A stretch of DNA of 64,000 nucleotides. Source: an uncultured Bacteroidaceae bacterium (GTDB taxonomy: Bacteria; Bacteroidota; Bacteroidia; Bacteroidales; Bacteroidaceae). The notes under the pieces were generated by a model, which saw only the letters and a list, made by a program, of their open reading frames with translations, did not search any database and was not told the origin of the DNA. Made by a program: the position numbers and the translations under genes. The number at the start of each line of letters is the position of its first letter. Position 1 is the stretch's first letter. Below, in pieces: positions 38,643 through 47,492 of this stretch. Location: assembly GCA_944320955.1 (NCBI GenBank), contig CALUJL010000030.1, positions 124,001 through 188,000 on the forward strand. Reading direction: 5' to 3'.

Positions 38643-40040
38643 ATGTTTGAAGCATCAGTTTATGAAAACCGCCGCCAGACGCTCTGCACGAAGCTGGCGT
38701 CCGGCGTGATTCTCTTGTTGGGAAACGAAGAAGTGGGCATGAATTATGCCGATAATACCTACGATTACCGTCAGGACAGTACATTCCTCTACTATTTCGG
38801 CCATAGCCTTCCCGGCCTGGCAGCGCTCATCGATGTGGAAAGCCGCGAGGCCGTGCTCTACGGCAACGACCCTTCCATCGACGACATCGTGTGGACCGGC
38901 CCGCTGCCCAGCATCCGGCAACTGGCCGAGCAGGTGGGCCTGAAGAAAAGCGGCAGCCTCGCCCAACTGCAGGACGACGTGCGCGCAGCGGTTGCCGCAG
39001 GGCGCAAGGTCCACTTCCTGCCCCAATACCGTTATCGCAACCAGATCTGGATAATGGATATGCTGGGCATCGTGCCGAGTCTGCAGGAGCGTTATGCTTC
39101 GCTCGACCTGATAAAAGCCGTCATTTCGATGCGTGCCGTCAAGGAGCCCCGCGAGATTGAGGAAATAGAGAAGGCCTGCAAAGTGGGACAGGAGATGCAG
39201 CTTACGGCTATGCGCCTGGGCAAAGCCGGAGTTTCGGAGAAGTACATTGCCGGCCAGGTGGACGGCGTGGCCCTTTCCTACGGCGCAAAGCCCTCTTTCC
39301 CGACCATCCTGACGCAGAAAGCCGCTACGCTCCACATACACAGCCACGACGGTATTCTCCAAGACGGCAACCTCGTGCTCAACGATTGCGGTGCGGAATC
39401 CTTCCGTTACTACTGCAGCGACTACTCCCGTTCGTGGCCCGTAAGCGGGAAATATACCCAGCAACAGCGCGAAATCTACGACATCGCCTATAAATCCTAC
39501 ACCACGGCCCTGGCCATGGCGAAGCCGGGCGTGACCTACATGTCCGTGCATTACGAGGCCTGCAAGGTCATCTTTAACGGCTTGAAGGAGCTGGGGCTGA
39601 CTCGCGGCGATGCCGACGAGGCCGTAGCCGCCGGCGCACACAGCCTGTTCTTCCCCTGCGGACTGGGACACATGATGGGCATGGACGTGCACGACATGGA
39701 GAATCTCGGCCAGATCTATGTGGGTTATGACGACGAAGTGCGGCCGCGCACAGAGTTCGGCATCAAGTCGCTCCGCATGGGGCGCCGCCTTGAGCCGGGA
39801 TTCGTCATGACCGACGAGCCGGGCATCTACTTCATCCCCGAACTCATCGACCGCTGGAAGGCCGATGGCACGTGCAAGGAATTCCTCAACTTCCCGGCCA
39901 TCGAGAAATACCGCCATTTCGGCGGCCTGCGCGTAGAGGATGATATCCTGATTACCGAAGACGGCTCGCGCTTCCTCGGCGGGCATCTTATCAACTCCGC
40001 CGACGAGATAGAGGAATACATTGCCCAGTCGCGCAGTTAA
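38643..40040 (+). CDS. pepP: Xaa-Pro aminopeptidase (aminopeptidase P, M24B family)
   Basis: 465 residues, no signal peptide, so cytoplasmic. The N-terminal creatinase-like domain (to about 175) is followed by the pita-bread metallopeptidase domain. Dinuclear metal ligands fit D248 (LNDCGAES), D260 (CSDYSRSWPVSG), H343 (GLGHMMGMDVHD), E at about 392 (TDEPGIYF) and E at about 431 (LRVEDD). It removes N-terminal residues preceding proline. Monocistronic between two terminators. Confidence 0.93.
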   Translation: MFEASVYENRRQTLCTKLASGVILLLGNEEVGMNYADNTYDYRQDSTFLYYFGHSLPGLAALIDVESREAVLYGNDPSIDDIVWTGPLPSIRQLAEQVGLKKSGSLAQLQDDVRAAVAAGRKVHFLPQYRYRNQIWIMDMLGIVPSLQERYASLDLIKAVISMRAVKEPREIEEIEKACKVGQEMQLTAMRLGKAGVSEKYIAGQVDGVALSYGAKPSFPTILTQKAATLHIHSHDGILQDGNLVLNDCGAESFRYYCSDYSRSWPVSGKYTQQQREIYDIAYKSYTTALAMAKPGVTYMSVHYEACKVIFNGLKELGLTRGDADEAVAAGAHSLFFPCGLGHMMGMDVHDMENLGQIYVGYDDEVRPRTEFGIKSLRMGRRLEPGFVMTDEPGIYFIPELIDRWKADGTCKEFLNFPAIEKYRHFGGLRVEDDILITEDGSRFLGGHLINSADEIEEYIAQSRS

Positions 40041-40067
40041 GACGCTTCCTGACGCAATCGAACTTGC

Positions 40068-40106
40068 GGGCAGGAGTTCCGTATGAGGGGACTCCTGCCC
40101 TTTTTT
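40068..40106 (+). terminator. Terminator of pepP
   Basis: GGGCAGGAGT (40068-40077) pairs perfectly with ACTCCTGCCC (40091-40100), followed by six T. Confidence 0.92.
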
Positions 40107-40138
40107 ATGTACCGATAACGGAAAAAAGGAAATAGCTT

Positions 40139-42301
40139 ATGAGAAAAATCTTCTTTTTGTTTGTAACCCTGCTGCTGTGGACGCATCCTGCGGGGCTGTG
40201 GGCGCAAGGCCCGGACACTTCGGCTTTCGGGAAAATGGACGCCCTCCTGCGCCTGCAACTCCGGCAGGCCGGGTATGAAGAGGCTGGGGGGGTGCTCAAG
40301 CGGAGCGCCTTACGCCGGAGCCGCGTGCAGGGCGACACGGTATTCAGGCTGCTCGTGCGCTGCGCGGACAGCGAGGCCCTGGCCACCGGCCTGCGGGCCG
40401 AGGGCTACGAGGTGCACCCGATAGTCCCCACGCTGTGCGTGGCCGCTTCGCCGGCCTCGCGGCTTTCCCGCCTGGCCCGGTACCCGGGGGTGGAGCGCCT
40501 CTGCGGAAGCCGGACGGCGCGGCCGCTGATGGACGCGTCGCGCCTCATGACGGGCATGGACCGCGTGGCGGCGGGCGAGGGTTTGGACTCGCCTTTCGAC
40601 GGGACGGGCGTCGTGGTGGGCATCATCGACGGAGGTTTCGAGTACAACCACCCAGCCTTTTCCACCCCGGAGGGAGAACTGCGGATCAAGTACTTGTGGG
40701 ACAGCCGCCAGGGGCGCAATCCGCAGACCGACCCGGACAGCATCCGCGCGGCGGAAAATGACGGCCCCGACGACGTGGGCCATGCCACGCACGTTTCGAA
40801 CATCGCGGCCGGCAGTCCGGTCGAGGGTGCAGAAGGGCTGCACGGCTATGCCCCCGGTGCCGACTTGGCTTTCATCCCTTCGGATTTCGATGATGCCAAT
40901 GCCTTGCTGGGCGTGCGGCGGATTCAGGATTTCGCCCGCTCGCAGGGGAAACCTTGTGTCATCAATATGAGTTTTGGCTCAACAGTTTACCCCCACGATG
41001 GGTTGACAACTTATGAACAGGGCATGAATGAGCTGGCGGGCGAGGGCGCGCTCCTTGTGGCTGCTGCGGGAAACAGCGGGACGACGCTCGGCCATGTGGA
41101 AAAGCGTTTCGCCTCAGAGCGCGATACGCTGCGCCTGCTCCTCGAACCGGATGGCTCAGACGTATTGTTCTGCTTCTTCAGGAACAACGAAGCGGAAGAT
41201 TTCTTCGGTGACCTCTCCCTCTATGATTCCTTGAAGCAGGCCGTGTACGCTTTGGACGAAGAGGAACTGTACGATTATATGTGGTGGGAGACAAGCGAGG
41301 ACACGATTTCCGGTGGCGTACAGTTCCAGATAGGGATCGATTGGGCAAATCTGAAGGCCGACCTGCAGATACCGGATGGTTACTGCCCGATGTTGTCGGT
41401 TTTCGATGCACCGGCCGGGTCGTTCCTGCACGGTTGGATCAATGTGTATGCCTATTTCGGCGACGGCGGCCGTGAGGATGGCTATTTCACCCCGGGCGAT
41501 ACCCGCTATTCTGTCGCTGTCCCGGCTTCGGCCGAGCGGGTCTTGGCAATTGCTTCTTACAACAGCCGGACCTCCTGGACGGGGCTTGATGGCGAGAACC
41601 ATGGTGTTGGGGGGATAGAAGTGGGAGAACTGTCTTCTTTCAGCTCTCCGGGTCCTTTGCTCGATGCAGACCTGAAGAAGCCCTTTATTGCGGCACCCGG
41701 GTGTATGATTCTCTCTGCTTTTTCCCGCCAGGCTGATGCGATAGAGAATCCGCAGGCCGTGACGAATCGTGTGTCGCAGGACGGGACGGACTATTACTAC
41801 GGTGCAATGCAGGGCACTTCCATGGCCTCGCCGCAGGTGACGGGCATCGTGGCCTGCTGGCTGCAGGCGTATCCTAAACTCACGCCCGAGGAGCTGCACG
41901 AGATCGTGCGGACGACGGCTATCAACGACGAGTTCACCGGCCCGGTGCGCGACTCCTGGGACGCGGGCTGGGGCTACGGCAAGATCGATGCCTACGCCGG
42001 GCTCAAGGAGTGCCTGCGCCGTGCCGCGGCCACGGGGTTGCGCGAGGAAGTGGCCTCGGAGGAGCCGGTTTCGTTCCGCATCGGCGGGCGCGAGGCGCGG
42101 GTGCTCTTCAACGGCGACGAGCCGGAGGCCACGCTGCGCCTCTGCACCCTGGGCGGCGTCCCCGTGGAGGAACGGCGGTTGCAGGCCGTCTCCTGCGCCC
42201 ACGAGGAAGTCGTTTCGCTGGAGGGCTGCGCCCCGGGCTGCTACCTGCTCACGGTGCAGACGGCCCGGGCGCAGGTGGCACGGAAGATAGCCGTGCCCTG
42301 A
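40139..42301 (+). CDS. Secreted subtilisin-like (S8) serine peptidase with C-terminal sorting-type domain
   Basis: 720 residues. Signal peptide 1-22 (LFVTLLLWTHPAGLWAQG). Catalytic residues: D164 in GIIDGGFEYNHP, H215 in DVGHATHVSNIAAG and S561 in GTSMASPQVTG; the oxyanion Asn is in VAAAGNSGTT. About 150 residues between Asn and Ser form an inserted beta domain. The last 75 residues (LRLCTLGGVPVEERRL ... GCYLLTVQTARAQVARKIAV) resemble the type IX secretion C-terminal domain, so it may be surface-anchored; whether this organism has a working type IX system is not shown here. Role probably nutrient protein breakdown or host interaction. Confidence 0.9.
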   Translation: MRKIFFLFVTLLLWTHPAGLWAQGPDTSAFGKMDALLRLQLRQAGYEEAGGVLKRSALRRSRVQGDTVFRLLVRCADSEALATGLRAEGYEVHPIVPTLCVAASPASRLSRLARYPGVERLCGSRTARPLMDASRLMTGMDRVAAGEGLDSPFDGTGVVVGIIDGGFEYNHPAFSTPEGELRIKYLWDSRQGRNPQTDPDSIRAAENDGPDDVGHATHVSNIAAGSPVEGAEGLHGYAPGADLAFIPSDFDDANALLGVRRIQDFARSQGKPCVINMSFGSTVYPHDGLTTYEQGMNELAGEGALLVAAAGNSGTTLGHVEKRFASERDTLRLLLEPDGSDVLFCFFRNNEAEDFFGDLSLYDSLKQAVYALDEEELYDYMWWETSEDTISGGVQFQIGIDWANLKADLQIPDGYCPMLSVFDAPAGSFLHGWINVYAYFGDGGREDGYFTPGDTRYSVAVPASAERVLAIASYNSRTSWTGLDGENHGVGGIEVGELSSFSSPGPLLDADLKKPFIAAPGCMILSAFSRQADAIENPQAVTNRVSQDGTDYYYGAMQGTSMASPQVTGIVACWLQAYPKLTPEELHEIVRTTAINDEFTGPVRDSWDAGWGYGKIDAYAGLKECLRRAAATGLREEVASEEPVSFRIGGREARVLFNGDEPEATLRLCTLGGVPVEERRLQAVSCAHEEVVSLEGCAPGCYLLTVQTARAQVARKIAVP

Positions 42302-42398
42302 GCATGTAGCGCCACGGCCCTTTTCTCTCCTGCCCGGGGTAGGGCGGGAGGAGGGGCGCAGAAGCGCTTCGGAAAACATCAGGCACTTTTCTCAAAAA

Positions 42399-42436
42399 GA
42401 TGCAGGGGAGTTTGCAGATTCCCCTGCATCTTTTTT
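42399..42436 (+). terminator. Bidirectional terminator after the S8 peptidase
   Basis: GATGCAGGGG (42399-42408) pairs with CCCCTGCATC (42421-42430), followed by six T on the plus strand; on the minus strand the stem is followed by TTTTTGAG. A degenerate GGAAAAC/CACTTTTC repeat unit (42371-42393) lies just before it. Confidence 0.88.
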
Positions 42437-42451
42437 CTTTTCCCGCAAGGG

Positions 42452-42496
42452 AAAAAAAGAACGGCCGCCCCGGAAGTGCGAATCCGGGGCGGCCGT
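42452..42496 (-). terminator. Terminator of the HTCS gene
   Basis: A 13-pair perfect stem (42461-42473 with 42484-42496) followed on the minus strand by TTCTTTTTTTCCC. It starts 22 bases after the HTCS stop. Confidence 0.85.
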
Positions 42497-42518
42497 TGCA
42501 TGGTGCGGGTATCGGGAC

Positions 42519-45293
42519 TTATTTCCTGCGGCTGCGGGAGTCGGTGGGGTTCTCGCCGAAGTATTCCTTGTAGCTGCGGGTGAAGTAGGAGGGCGAGGCA
42601 AAGCCCGTCTCGTAGGCCACTTCGGCAATGGTCTTCTCCGTCGTGGCCAGCAGGTGGGCGGCGCGGCGCAGGCGGGCTATGCGCAGCAGCTCGTTGGGCG
42701 AATAGTTGGTGAGCGCCTTGAGCTTGCGGTAGAGCTGCACGCGGCTCATGCCCATCTGGGCGCCGAGTTCTTCTACAGTCAGGTCGGAGTTGGAGAGGTT
42801 CTTTTCCACCAGTTCGCGGAAGCGGTCGAGGAAAGACTTGTCCACTCTTCCGATGTCGCTCTTGGGGAGTACCGCCCCGTCGCAGAACACTTCTTTCAGT
42901 TTCTTCCGGTTTTGGAGCAGATTGCGTACGCGCGTCTGGAGCAGATGGGGGTTGAAGGGTTTCTCCATGTAGGAGTCGGCTCCCATCTCGAAGCCTTTTA
43001 TGCGGTCTTCCTCCTGGGCATAGGCCGTGAGCATGAGGATGGGGATATGGGAGGTCTGGGCTTTCTGCTTGAGGATGCGGCAGCATTCCATGCCGCTCAT
43101 GCGGGGCATCATGATGTCGCACACGATGAGGTCGGGCACGTATTGCATGGCTTTTTTCACGCCCTCCTCGCCGTCGGCGGCTTCTATGAGCCGGTATTCC
43201 TTGCCCAGCAGCGAGCGGAGCAGGAGGCGCATGTCGGCGTTGTCGTCGATGGTGAGGAGTGTTTCCCGTTCGGGCTGCTCCTCTTCGCCGGGCAGTGCGG
43301 TGGTCTGCTCCAGTTCCGGGGCGGGGGCGATTTCTTCCTCCGTCTCGATGCGGGCGGACATGCTGGCGGCGGCTTCTCCCGGAACTGTAGCCGTCTCCGG
43401 CAGTACTTGCGGCCGTCCGGCCGAGGCAGGGAAGACGGCGGTGAAGCACGTGCCCTCCCGTTCCCGGCTCTCTACGCTGATGTGCCCGTGGTGCAGTTCG
43501 ACGAAGCTCTTCACTACGGCCAGCCCGATGCCCGAGCCGGCGTGGTGGGCGTCGGCGGTGTAGAATTGTTCGAAGATGTGCTGTATGTGCTCCACGGCGA
43601 TGCCCGTCCCCGTGTCGCAGACGCAGAGGTGTATGTCGTTGCCTTCGCGGGAGAGGCTGACGCTGACTGTGCCGTTCTCCGGCGTGAAGCGGAAAGCGTT
43701 GGAAAGCAGGTTGAAGTAGATGCGCTCCATCTTGTCGCTGTCGGCCATCATCCAGAAGTCTTCTTTCCCGGAGCCCGTATCGAGCCGGAAACCGATGTGC
43801 TTCTTCAGGGCCAGCGTGCGGAAGGCCTCGCTCCATTCTTCTATGTGCGCCCGCAGGTCGATGGGGGCGAGGTGCAGTTCGAGCTGCCGGGTTTCGTATT
43901 TGCGGAAGTCGAGTATCTGGTTGACCAGGCGCTTCAGGATGAGCGTGTTCTTGTGTATGAGCTGGAGCAGGGTGCGCTGTCCGGGCGCGAGAGGGGTTTC
44001 GAGCAATTGCTCTACCGGGGTGAGTACCAGGGTGAGCGGTGTGCGGAAATCGTGGGATACGTTGGTGAAGAAGGCCAGCTTCGTGTGGGTTGCTTCCTCC
44101 ATTTGTTTGGACAGGTCGACCAGGCGGTTCCGCTGTTCCTCAAGCTGTTTTTTCTGGAGGAAGAGCTCTTTGTTCATCCGGTTCTTCTCCCGGTAGGCAC
44201 GGGTTATGAAGAAAAGCAGGGCGGCCAGCAGGAGCAGTACGGTCAGGCAGGCCGCGAGCAGGAGTTGCTGCGTGGTGGTACGCGAGAGGTAGCTGCTGAT
44301 GAGTTGGTTGAGGTACTCGATTTTGTGGTCCTGCTCGTCGATGTGTTCGGTCTGGAGCTGCATGATGCGCACGTTGCTTGAGTCGATGAGCGCCGTGGAG
44401 AGGAGCGTTTCGCGCGGGAAGGGCTTTTTCTGGAGAATGTCGAGCGCCAGGTGCAGGATGCTGTCGCCCTCGGTGGGATTGATGAAGGTGGCGTCGAGTA
44501 TGCCCTGCGCCACGAGGTCGATCCCGTTTCCGTTTCCCGACACGGCATCGGTGCCTATGATGCGTATGTGCTGTCCGGGCCGGAGCCGGTGTGCCGCTTT
44601 CCAGGCTCCGAGCGCCATGCGGTCGTTGTGGGCCACGATGAGGTCGACATCCGGGTAGAGGCGCAGGAGGGAATCTACTGCCCTCTCGGCCGCTTCTTGC
44701 TTCCAGCGGGCGTCGGCGCGGGCGAGGATGCGTATCCCCGGGCTTTCCCGGAGCACTTCTTCCGTGCCTTCCTGCCGTTCGAGGGCGGGAGTGGAGCTTT
44801 TGCGGCCCGTGATTTCCAGGATGTTGCCCCGGTCGTGCAGCCGGGCGCGGATGTATTTGCCCACATCGCGCCCGATCTGGCGGTTGTCGGCGCCTATGTA
44901 GGCCGTATAATGCGGGGTCAGCACCTTGCGGTCGAAGAGGATGACGGGGATGCCCGCCCGGTAGGCTTCTTCCACCACGGGGGAGAGCGGTTCGGACTCG
45001 TTGGGGGAGATGATGAGCAGGTCTATCTTTTCGGCTATGAACTGCCGGATGTCTTCGATCTGCCGGCGGCTGTCGTCATGGGCGTCGCGTATGCTGACTT
45101 CCACTTCTTCCATGATGAGTGCCTCGCGCAGGATTTCGCGGTTCATCTTCTCGCGCCATTCGTTGTGCCCGCACTGCGAGACGCCGATGCGGTATTTCGG
45201 TTCCGAGTTGCCGCACGAAGGCAACAAGAGGCTTCCTGCTGCGAGCAGCATGAGGAGGAGCAGCCGTGTCAAAGGGCGAATCTTTTTCTTCAT
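42519..45293 (-). CDS. Hybrid two-component system (HTCS) with periplasmic-binding-protein sensor
   Basis: 924 residues from the ATG at 45293; a start 12 codons upstream lies before the promoter. Order: signal with lipobox-like LLLPSC (Cys27); a Peripla_BP_4-type sugar-binding domain (about 33-320); one membrane helix (about 342-365); HisKA with H414 in NVSHDFRTPLT; HATPase (DTGTGIAVEHI, GSGIGLAVVK); receiver with D726 in LIVCDIMMPRMSG; and an AraC HTH at the C-terminus (VAYETGFASPSYFTRSYKEYFG). The same architecture senses fructose in Bacteroides thetaiotaomicron. It would bind a monosaccharide and activate a catabolic locus, but no such locus adjoins it. Convergent with the S8 peptidase. 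Confidence 0.93.
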   Translation of the reverse strand: MKKKIRPLTRLLLLMLLAAGSLLLPSCGNSEPKYRIGVSQCGHNEWREKMNREILREALIMEEVEVSIRDAHDDSRRQIEDIRQFIAEKIDLLIISPNESEPLSPVVEEAYRAGIPVILFDRKVLTPHYTAYIGADNRQIGRDVGKYIRARLHDRGNILEITGRKSSTPALERQEGTEEVLRESPGIRILARADARWKQEAAERAVDSLLRLYPDVDLIVAHNDRMALGAWKAAHRLRPGQHIRIIGTDAVSGNGNGIDLVAQGILDATFINPTEGDSILHLALDILQKKPFPRETLLSTALIDSSNVRIMQLQTEHIDEQDHKIEYLNQLISSYLSRTTTQQLLLAACLTVLLLLAALLFFITRAYREKNRMNKELFLQKKQLEEQRNRLVDLSKQMEEATHTKLAFFTNVSHDFRTPLTLVLTPVEQLLETPLAPGQRTLLQLIHKNTLILKRLVNQILDFRKYETRQLELHLAPIDLRAHIEEWSEAFRTLALKKHIGFRLDTGSGKEDFWMMADSDKMERIYFNLLSNAFRFTPENGTVSVSLSREGNDIHLCVCDTGTGIAVEHIQHIFEQFYTADAHHAGSGIGLAVVKSFVELHHGHISVESREREGTCFTAVFPASAGRPQVLPETATVPGEAAASMSARIETEEEIAPAPELEQTTALPGEEEQPERETLLTIDDNADMRLLLRSLLGKEYRLIEAADGEEGVKKAMQYVPDLIVCDIMMPRMSGMECCRILKQKAQTSHIPILMLTAYAQEEDRIKGFEMGADSYMEKPFNPHLLQTRVRNLLQNRKKLKEVFCDGAVLPKSDIGRVDKSFLDRFRELVEKNLSNSDLTVEELGAQMGMSRVQLYRKLKALTNYSPNELLRIARLRRAAHLLATTEKTIAEVAYETGFASPSYFTRSYKEYFGENPTDSRSRRK

Positions 45294-45298
45294 ATTCC

Positions 45299-45306
45299 CA
45301 AAGGTA
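45299..45306 (-). promoter_or_regulatory. -7 promoter element of the HTCS gene, next to the start codon
   Basis: Minus-strand TACCTTTG, an exact fit, ends 5 bases before the ATG, so transcription should start at or within the start codon (leaderless). A TTG about 21 bases upstream may serve as the -33 element. Confidence 0.5.
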
Positions 45307-45853
45307 GGGGAAAATGTCGGATTCTCCAAGGCGGCTGGCGGTTTTTACTCCATTTTTGTCTGTTACCGTGTCGGGCGGGGGAAAAAGTGGGTTTAGGGAC
45401 AGGTATGTCGGGGCGGGGCGTTTCCGATGTGCCGGAGGCGCTTCTCTCGCCCCTTGCTCCCTCTCCCCGGTGAAGGGGAGAGGAGGGGCTGCTCAATGTT
45501 ATTATGAAGAAAAAGATTCCGTAAGAAAAGGCTTTTACCCGCTTTTACGGGCCGGTGCCTTGGCCGGTAGGGCCGGGGAGGAGGGTGCTGGACTCGTTTC
45601 TTTCTCCGGCGGGGACGTCGGCAGGAAGTGCCTGCCGGGTTTGTTCGTGTTTATACCTATTGAGAATCGTGAAGCGGGATGTGTCCCGTCGTGACCCGTC
45701 TTATTTGTATTTGTGTATAGACCGGGTTTGTTTTCCGCTTGCAAAAGTAGGGGATTCCGCCTCTGCCGGCTGTCACGTATGTTGCAGTTCGTGTCGTTCT
45801 TGTTTCGGGGTAACAAAAGTGCAAGCATGTGTAACATGGCGACCAGCCGGGGG
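45307..45853. other. Gene-free interval between the HTCS and HAD genes
   Basis: No credible gene. Visible hairpins: CTCTCCCC (45461-45468) with GGGGAGAG (45475-45482), and CGGCAGG (45619-45625) with CCTGCCG (45631-45637). A minus-strand TACTTTTG (45742-45749) fits a -7 element, but no gene follows it in that direction for 450 bases. Open frames across 45535-46097 show no family or signal. Confidence 0.45.
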
Positions 45854-46621
45854 TTATTCCCTCCGCGTGCGGGCGGCGGCTTGGAAGAAGAGGGGCCAGC
45901 TCCGGGCAAAGGCCTGCATGGAGGGGAAGAGGAGGTCGGCGCCGGAGCGGAGGAGGGCTTCGTCGGGCAGGGGGCCGGTGTTGACGGCCACGGTGAAGAT
46001 GCCTGCCGAGTGCCCGGCCTGCACGCCGAGGGGCGCGTTCTCCACGACGATGGCCTCGTCCGCCGCGATGCCTGCTTTCTGGAGGCCCATGAGGTAGGGC
46101 TCGGGGTCGGGTTTGCCGTAGCGCACGTCGAAGGCCGTCACCATCAGCGAGGGGTCGAACACGCCGGGGTAGCTGCGCTCGATGCGTCCGAGCAGCGACT
46201 TCTGACCCGAACCGGTGACGATCTGCACACGTAGCCCGTCGCGGCGCATCTGCTCTGCCAGCTCCCGCGCGCCGGGCATGGGGCCGGCGGGGGGGAAGGT
46301 GTTGAAGATTTCGGACTTGCGGGCGTAGATGGCTTTGATTTCGGCTTCGGTGGCCCGGCGGCCGCGCTCGCGCTGCATGACGATGTCTATGGTCCCTGCC
46401 CCGGTACGGCCTTCGTGGAGGAAAGCCTCCGCCTCGGGCAGGTCGAGGCCGAACTCCCGCATGGCGTGGTTCCACGAGCGGGCGTGGTAGGGCATGGAGT
46501 CGAAGAGCACTCCGTCCATGTCGAAGAGGGCGTTGTGTAGGCGCAGGCGGTCGTAGCCGCGGGCGCGGAGGTAGGACTGTATGGCCCGGTCGAGGGACTG
46601 GGGGGGATGCTGTGCTTCCAT
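45854..46621 (-). CDS. HAD-family hydrolase (beta-phosphoglucomutase/phosphatase-like)
   Basis: 255 residues from the ATG at 46621; the open frame extends 64 codons upstream, but only over the promoter and repeat array. Motif I is FDMDGVLFDSM with D34 and D36, motif II is VQIVTGSGQKS, motif III is YGKPDPEPYLMGLQKAG, and motif IV is EAIVVENAPLGVQAG. The helical cap between motifs I and II places it with beta-phosphoglucomutases and small sugar-phosphate phosphatases (subclass I). Substrate not assignable. An N-terminal helix of about 28 residues precedes motif I, slightly longer than usual. Confidence 0.88.
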   Translation of the reverse strand: MEAQHPPQSLDRAIQSYLRARGYDRLRLHNALFDMDGVLFDSMPYHARSWNHAMREFGLDLPEAEAFLHEGRTGAGTIDIVMQRERGRRATEAEIKAIYARKSEIFNTFPPAGPMPGARELAEQMRRDGLRVQIVTGSGQKSLLGRIERSYPGVFDPSLMVTAFDVRYGKPDPEPYLMGLQKAGIAADEAIVVENAPLGVQAGHSAGIFTVAVNTGPLPDEALLRSGADLLFPSMQAFARSWPLFFQAAARTRRE

Positions 46622-46631
46622 AATGCTCGGG

Positions 46632-46639
46632 CAAAGGTA
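46632..46639 (-). promoter_or_regulatory. -7 promoter element of the HAD gene
   Basis: Minus-strand TACCTTTG, an exact fit, 10 bases before the ATG at 46621, implying a leader of at most a few bases. Confidence 0.5.
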
Positions 46640-46724
46640 GGGAAAATGCGGCGGTTTTCGGCGAAAGCGGCAGGGGTTTTCGGGAAAAGTGGCGGTGGTT
46701 TTGGAAAAAAGTGGCAGGGCTTTT
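46640..46724. repeat. Intergenic palindromic repeat array, four units
   Basis: The clearest array: units 46640-46659, 46660-46681, 46682-46704 and 46703-46724, each GGGAAAA-like, GTGGCAG/GCGGC centre, GGTTTTC or GCTTTT end. It lies between the back-to-back promoters of the HAD gene and the small secreted protein gene, abutting the HAD -7 element. Confidence 0.75.
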
Positions 46725-46747
46725 AAACGTTTCTTGAAAAACTTGTC

Positions 46748-46755
46748 TATCTTTG
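46748..46755 (+). promoter_or_regulatory. -7 promoter element of the small secreted protein gene
   Basis: TATCTTTG, an exact fit, 89 bases before the ATG at 46845. The -33 region is a T-run at the end of the repeat array. Confidence 0.5.
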
Positions 46756-46844
46756 CATAAGGCGGCCTGCGTCTGCCGGGAGGGAAAACCGAATGCCCCC
46801 GGCGTGCGGGCACAGCCTTGGTGTTAGTAAAGGAGAAAAAGAAG

Positions 46845-47444
46845 ATGAAGAAAACATTGTTTGCTTTGCTGCTGGCGCTGCCTTTGGCCGCGTCGGGGCA
46901 GCATATCGTGGCCGACCAGGTGGAAAACGGGACGCGCGTGGTGTCCGTTTCGCGCTGCCCGGTCTATGTGGGTGTGGCCTCCGAGGCCGAGTTGTCCCTG
47001 AGCGTGGCCGTTTCGGGGCGCGACACGGTCTTCCTGATGCACTTCAATTTCGGCCGTGCTGGCGACCCGCGCGGCAGCGACAAGACGCTGACGGCCTCAC
47101 TGGCCGACGGGTCGGAGGTTTCGCTGAAGACCTTTTCGCCCGAAGACCTCTACGGCAAGCGCCCGAAACGCCGGCGCCGCCAGCGGCAGGAGGTGACGTA
47201 CGGTATGGACACGCTGGTCTATTCCGTGGCCGATGCTTATGTCCTGGCGCACTACGTGGCCACACCGGAGCAGGTGCGCACGATGATGTCCGGCCGGGTG
47301 GTATCGCTTGAGATCCGCACGGAGCAGGAGTCCATCGGGCGAAAGGTGCGCCGCAACCGTTTCTCCCGTGTCCTGGGCAAGGCCTACCGCCTCATCTGCA
47401 AGGAACTTGAGGTGAGGCCCGAGGAAACGGCGGGGGAGAAATAA
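46845..47444 (+). CDS. Small secreted protein of unknown function
   Basis: 199 residues from the ATG at 46845, chosen because it begins a clean signal peptide (MKKTLFALLLALPLAASG) and is preceded by a purine-rich AGGAG stretch. The mature part is beta-rich (CPVYVGVASEAELSLSVAV, TVFLMHFNFG, YGMDTLVYSVADAYVLAHYV) with a basic patch KRPKRRRRQRQ at about 109-119 and a basic C-terminal region. I recognise no family. Periplasmic or surface location is likely; the basic patch could bind an anionic polymer (inference only). Confidence 0.7.
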   Translation: MKKTLFALLLALPLAASGQHIVADQVENGTRVVSVSRCPVYVGVASEAELSLSVAVSGRDTVFLMHFNFGRAGDPRGSDKTLTASLADGSEVSLKTFSPEDLYGKRPKRRRRQRQEVTYGMDTLVYSVADAYVLAHYVATPEQVRTMMSGRVVSLEIRTEQESIGRKVRRNRFSRVLGKAYRLICKELEVRPEETAGEK

Positions 47445-47492
47445 GCCCGGCGGGACAGAAGGGAAGCCGCCCCTTGGCGTTTTTATGTGTAA

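Noticed and set aside
45535..46097. Overlapping open frames on both strands beside the HAD gene
   Set aside because: No signal, family motif or suitable promoter, and composition is that of GC-rich non-coding or antisense sequence.
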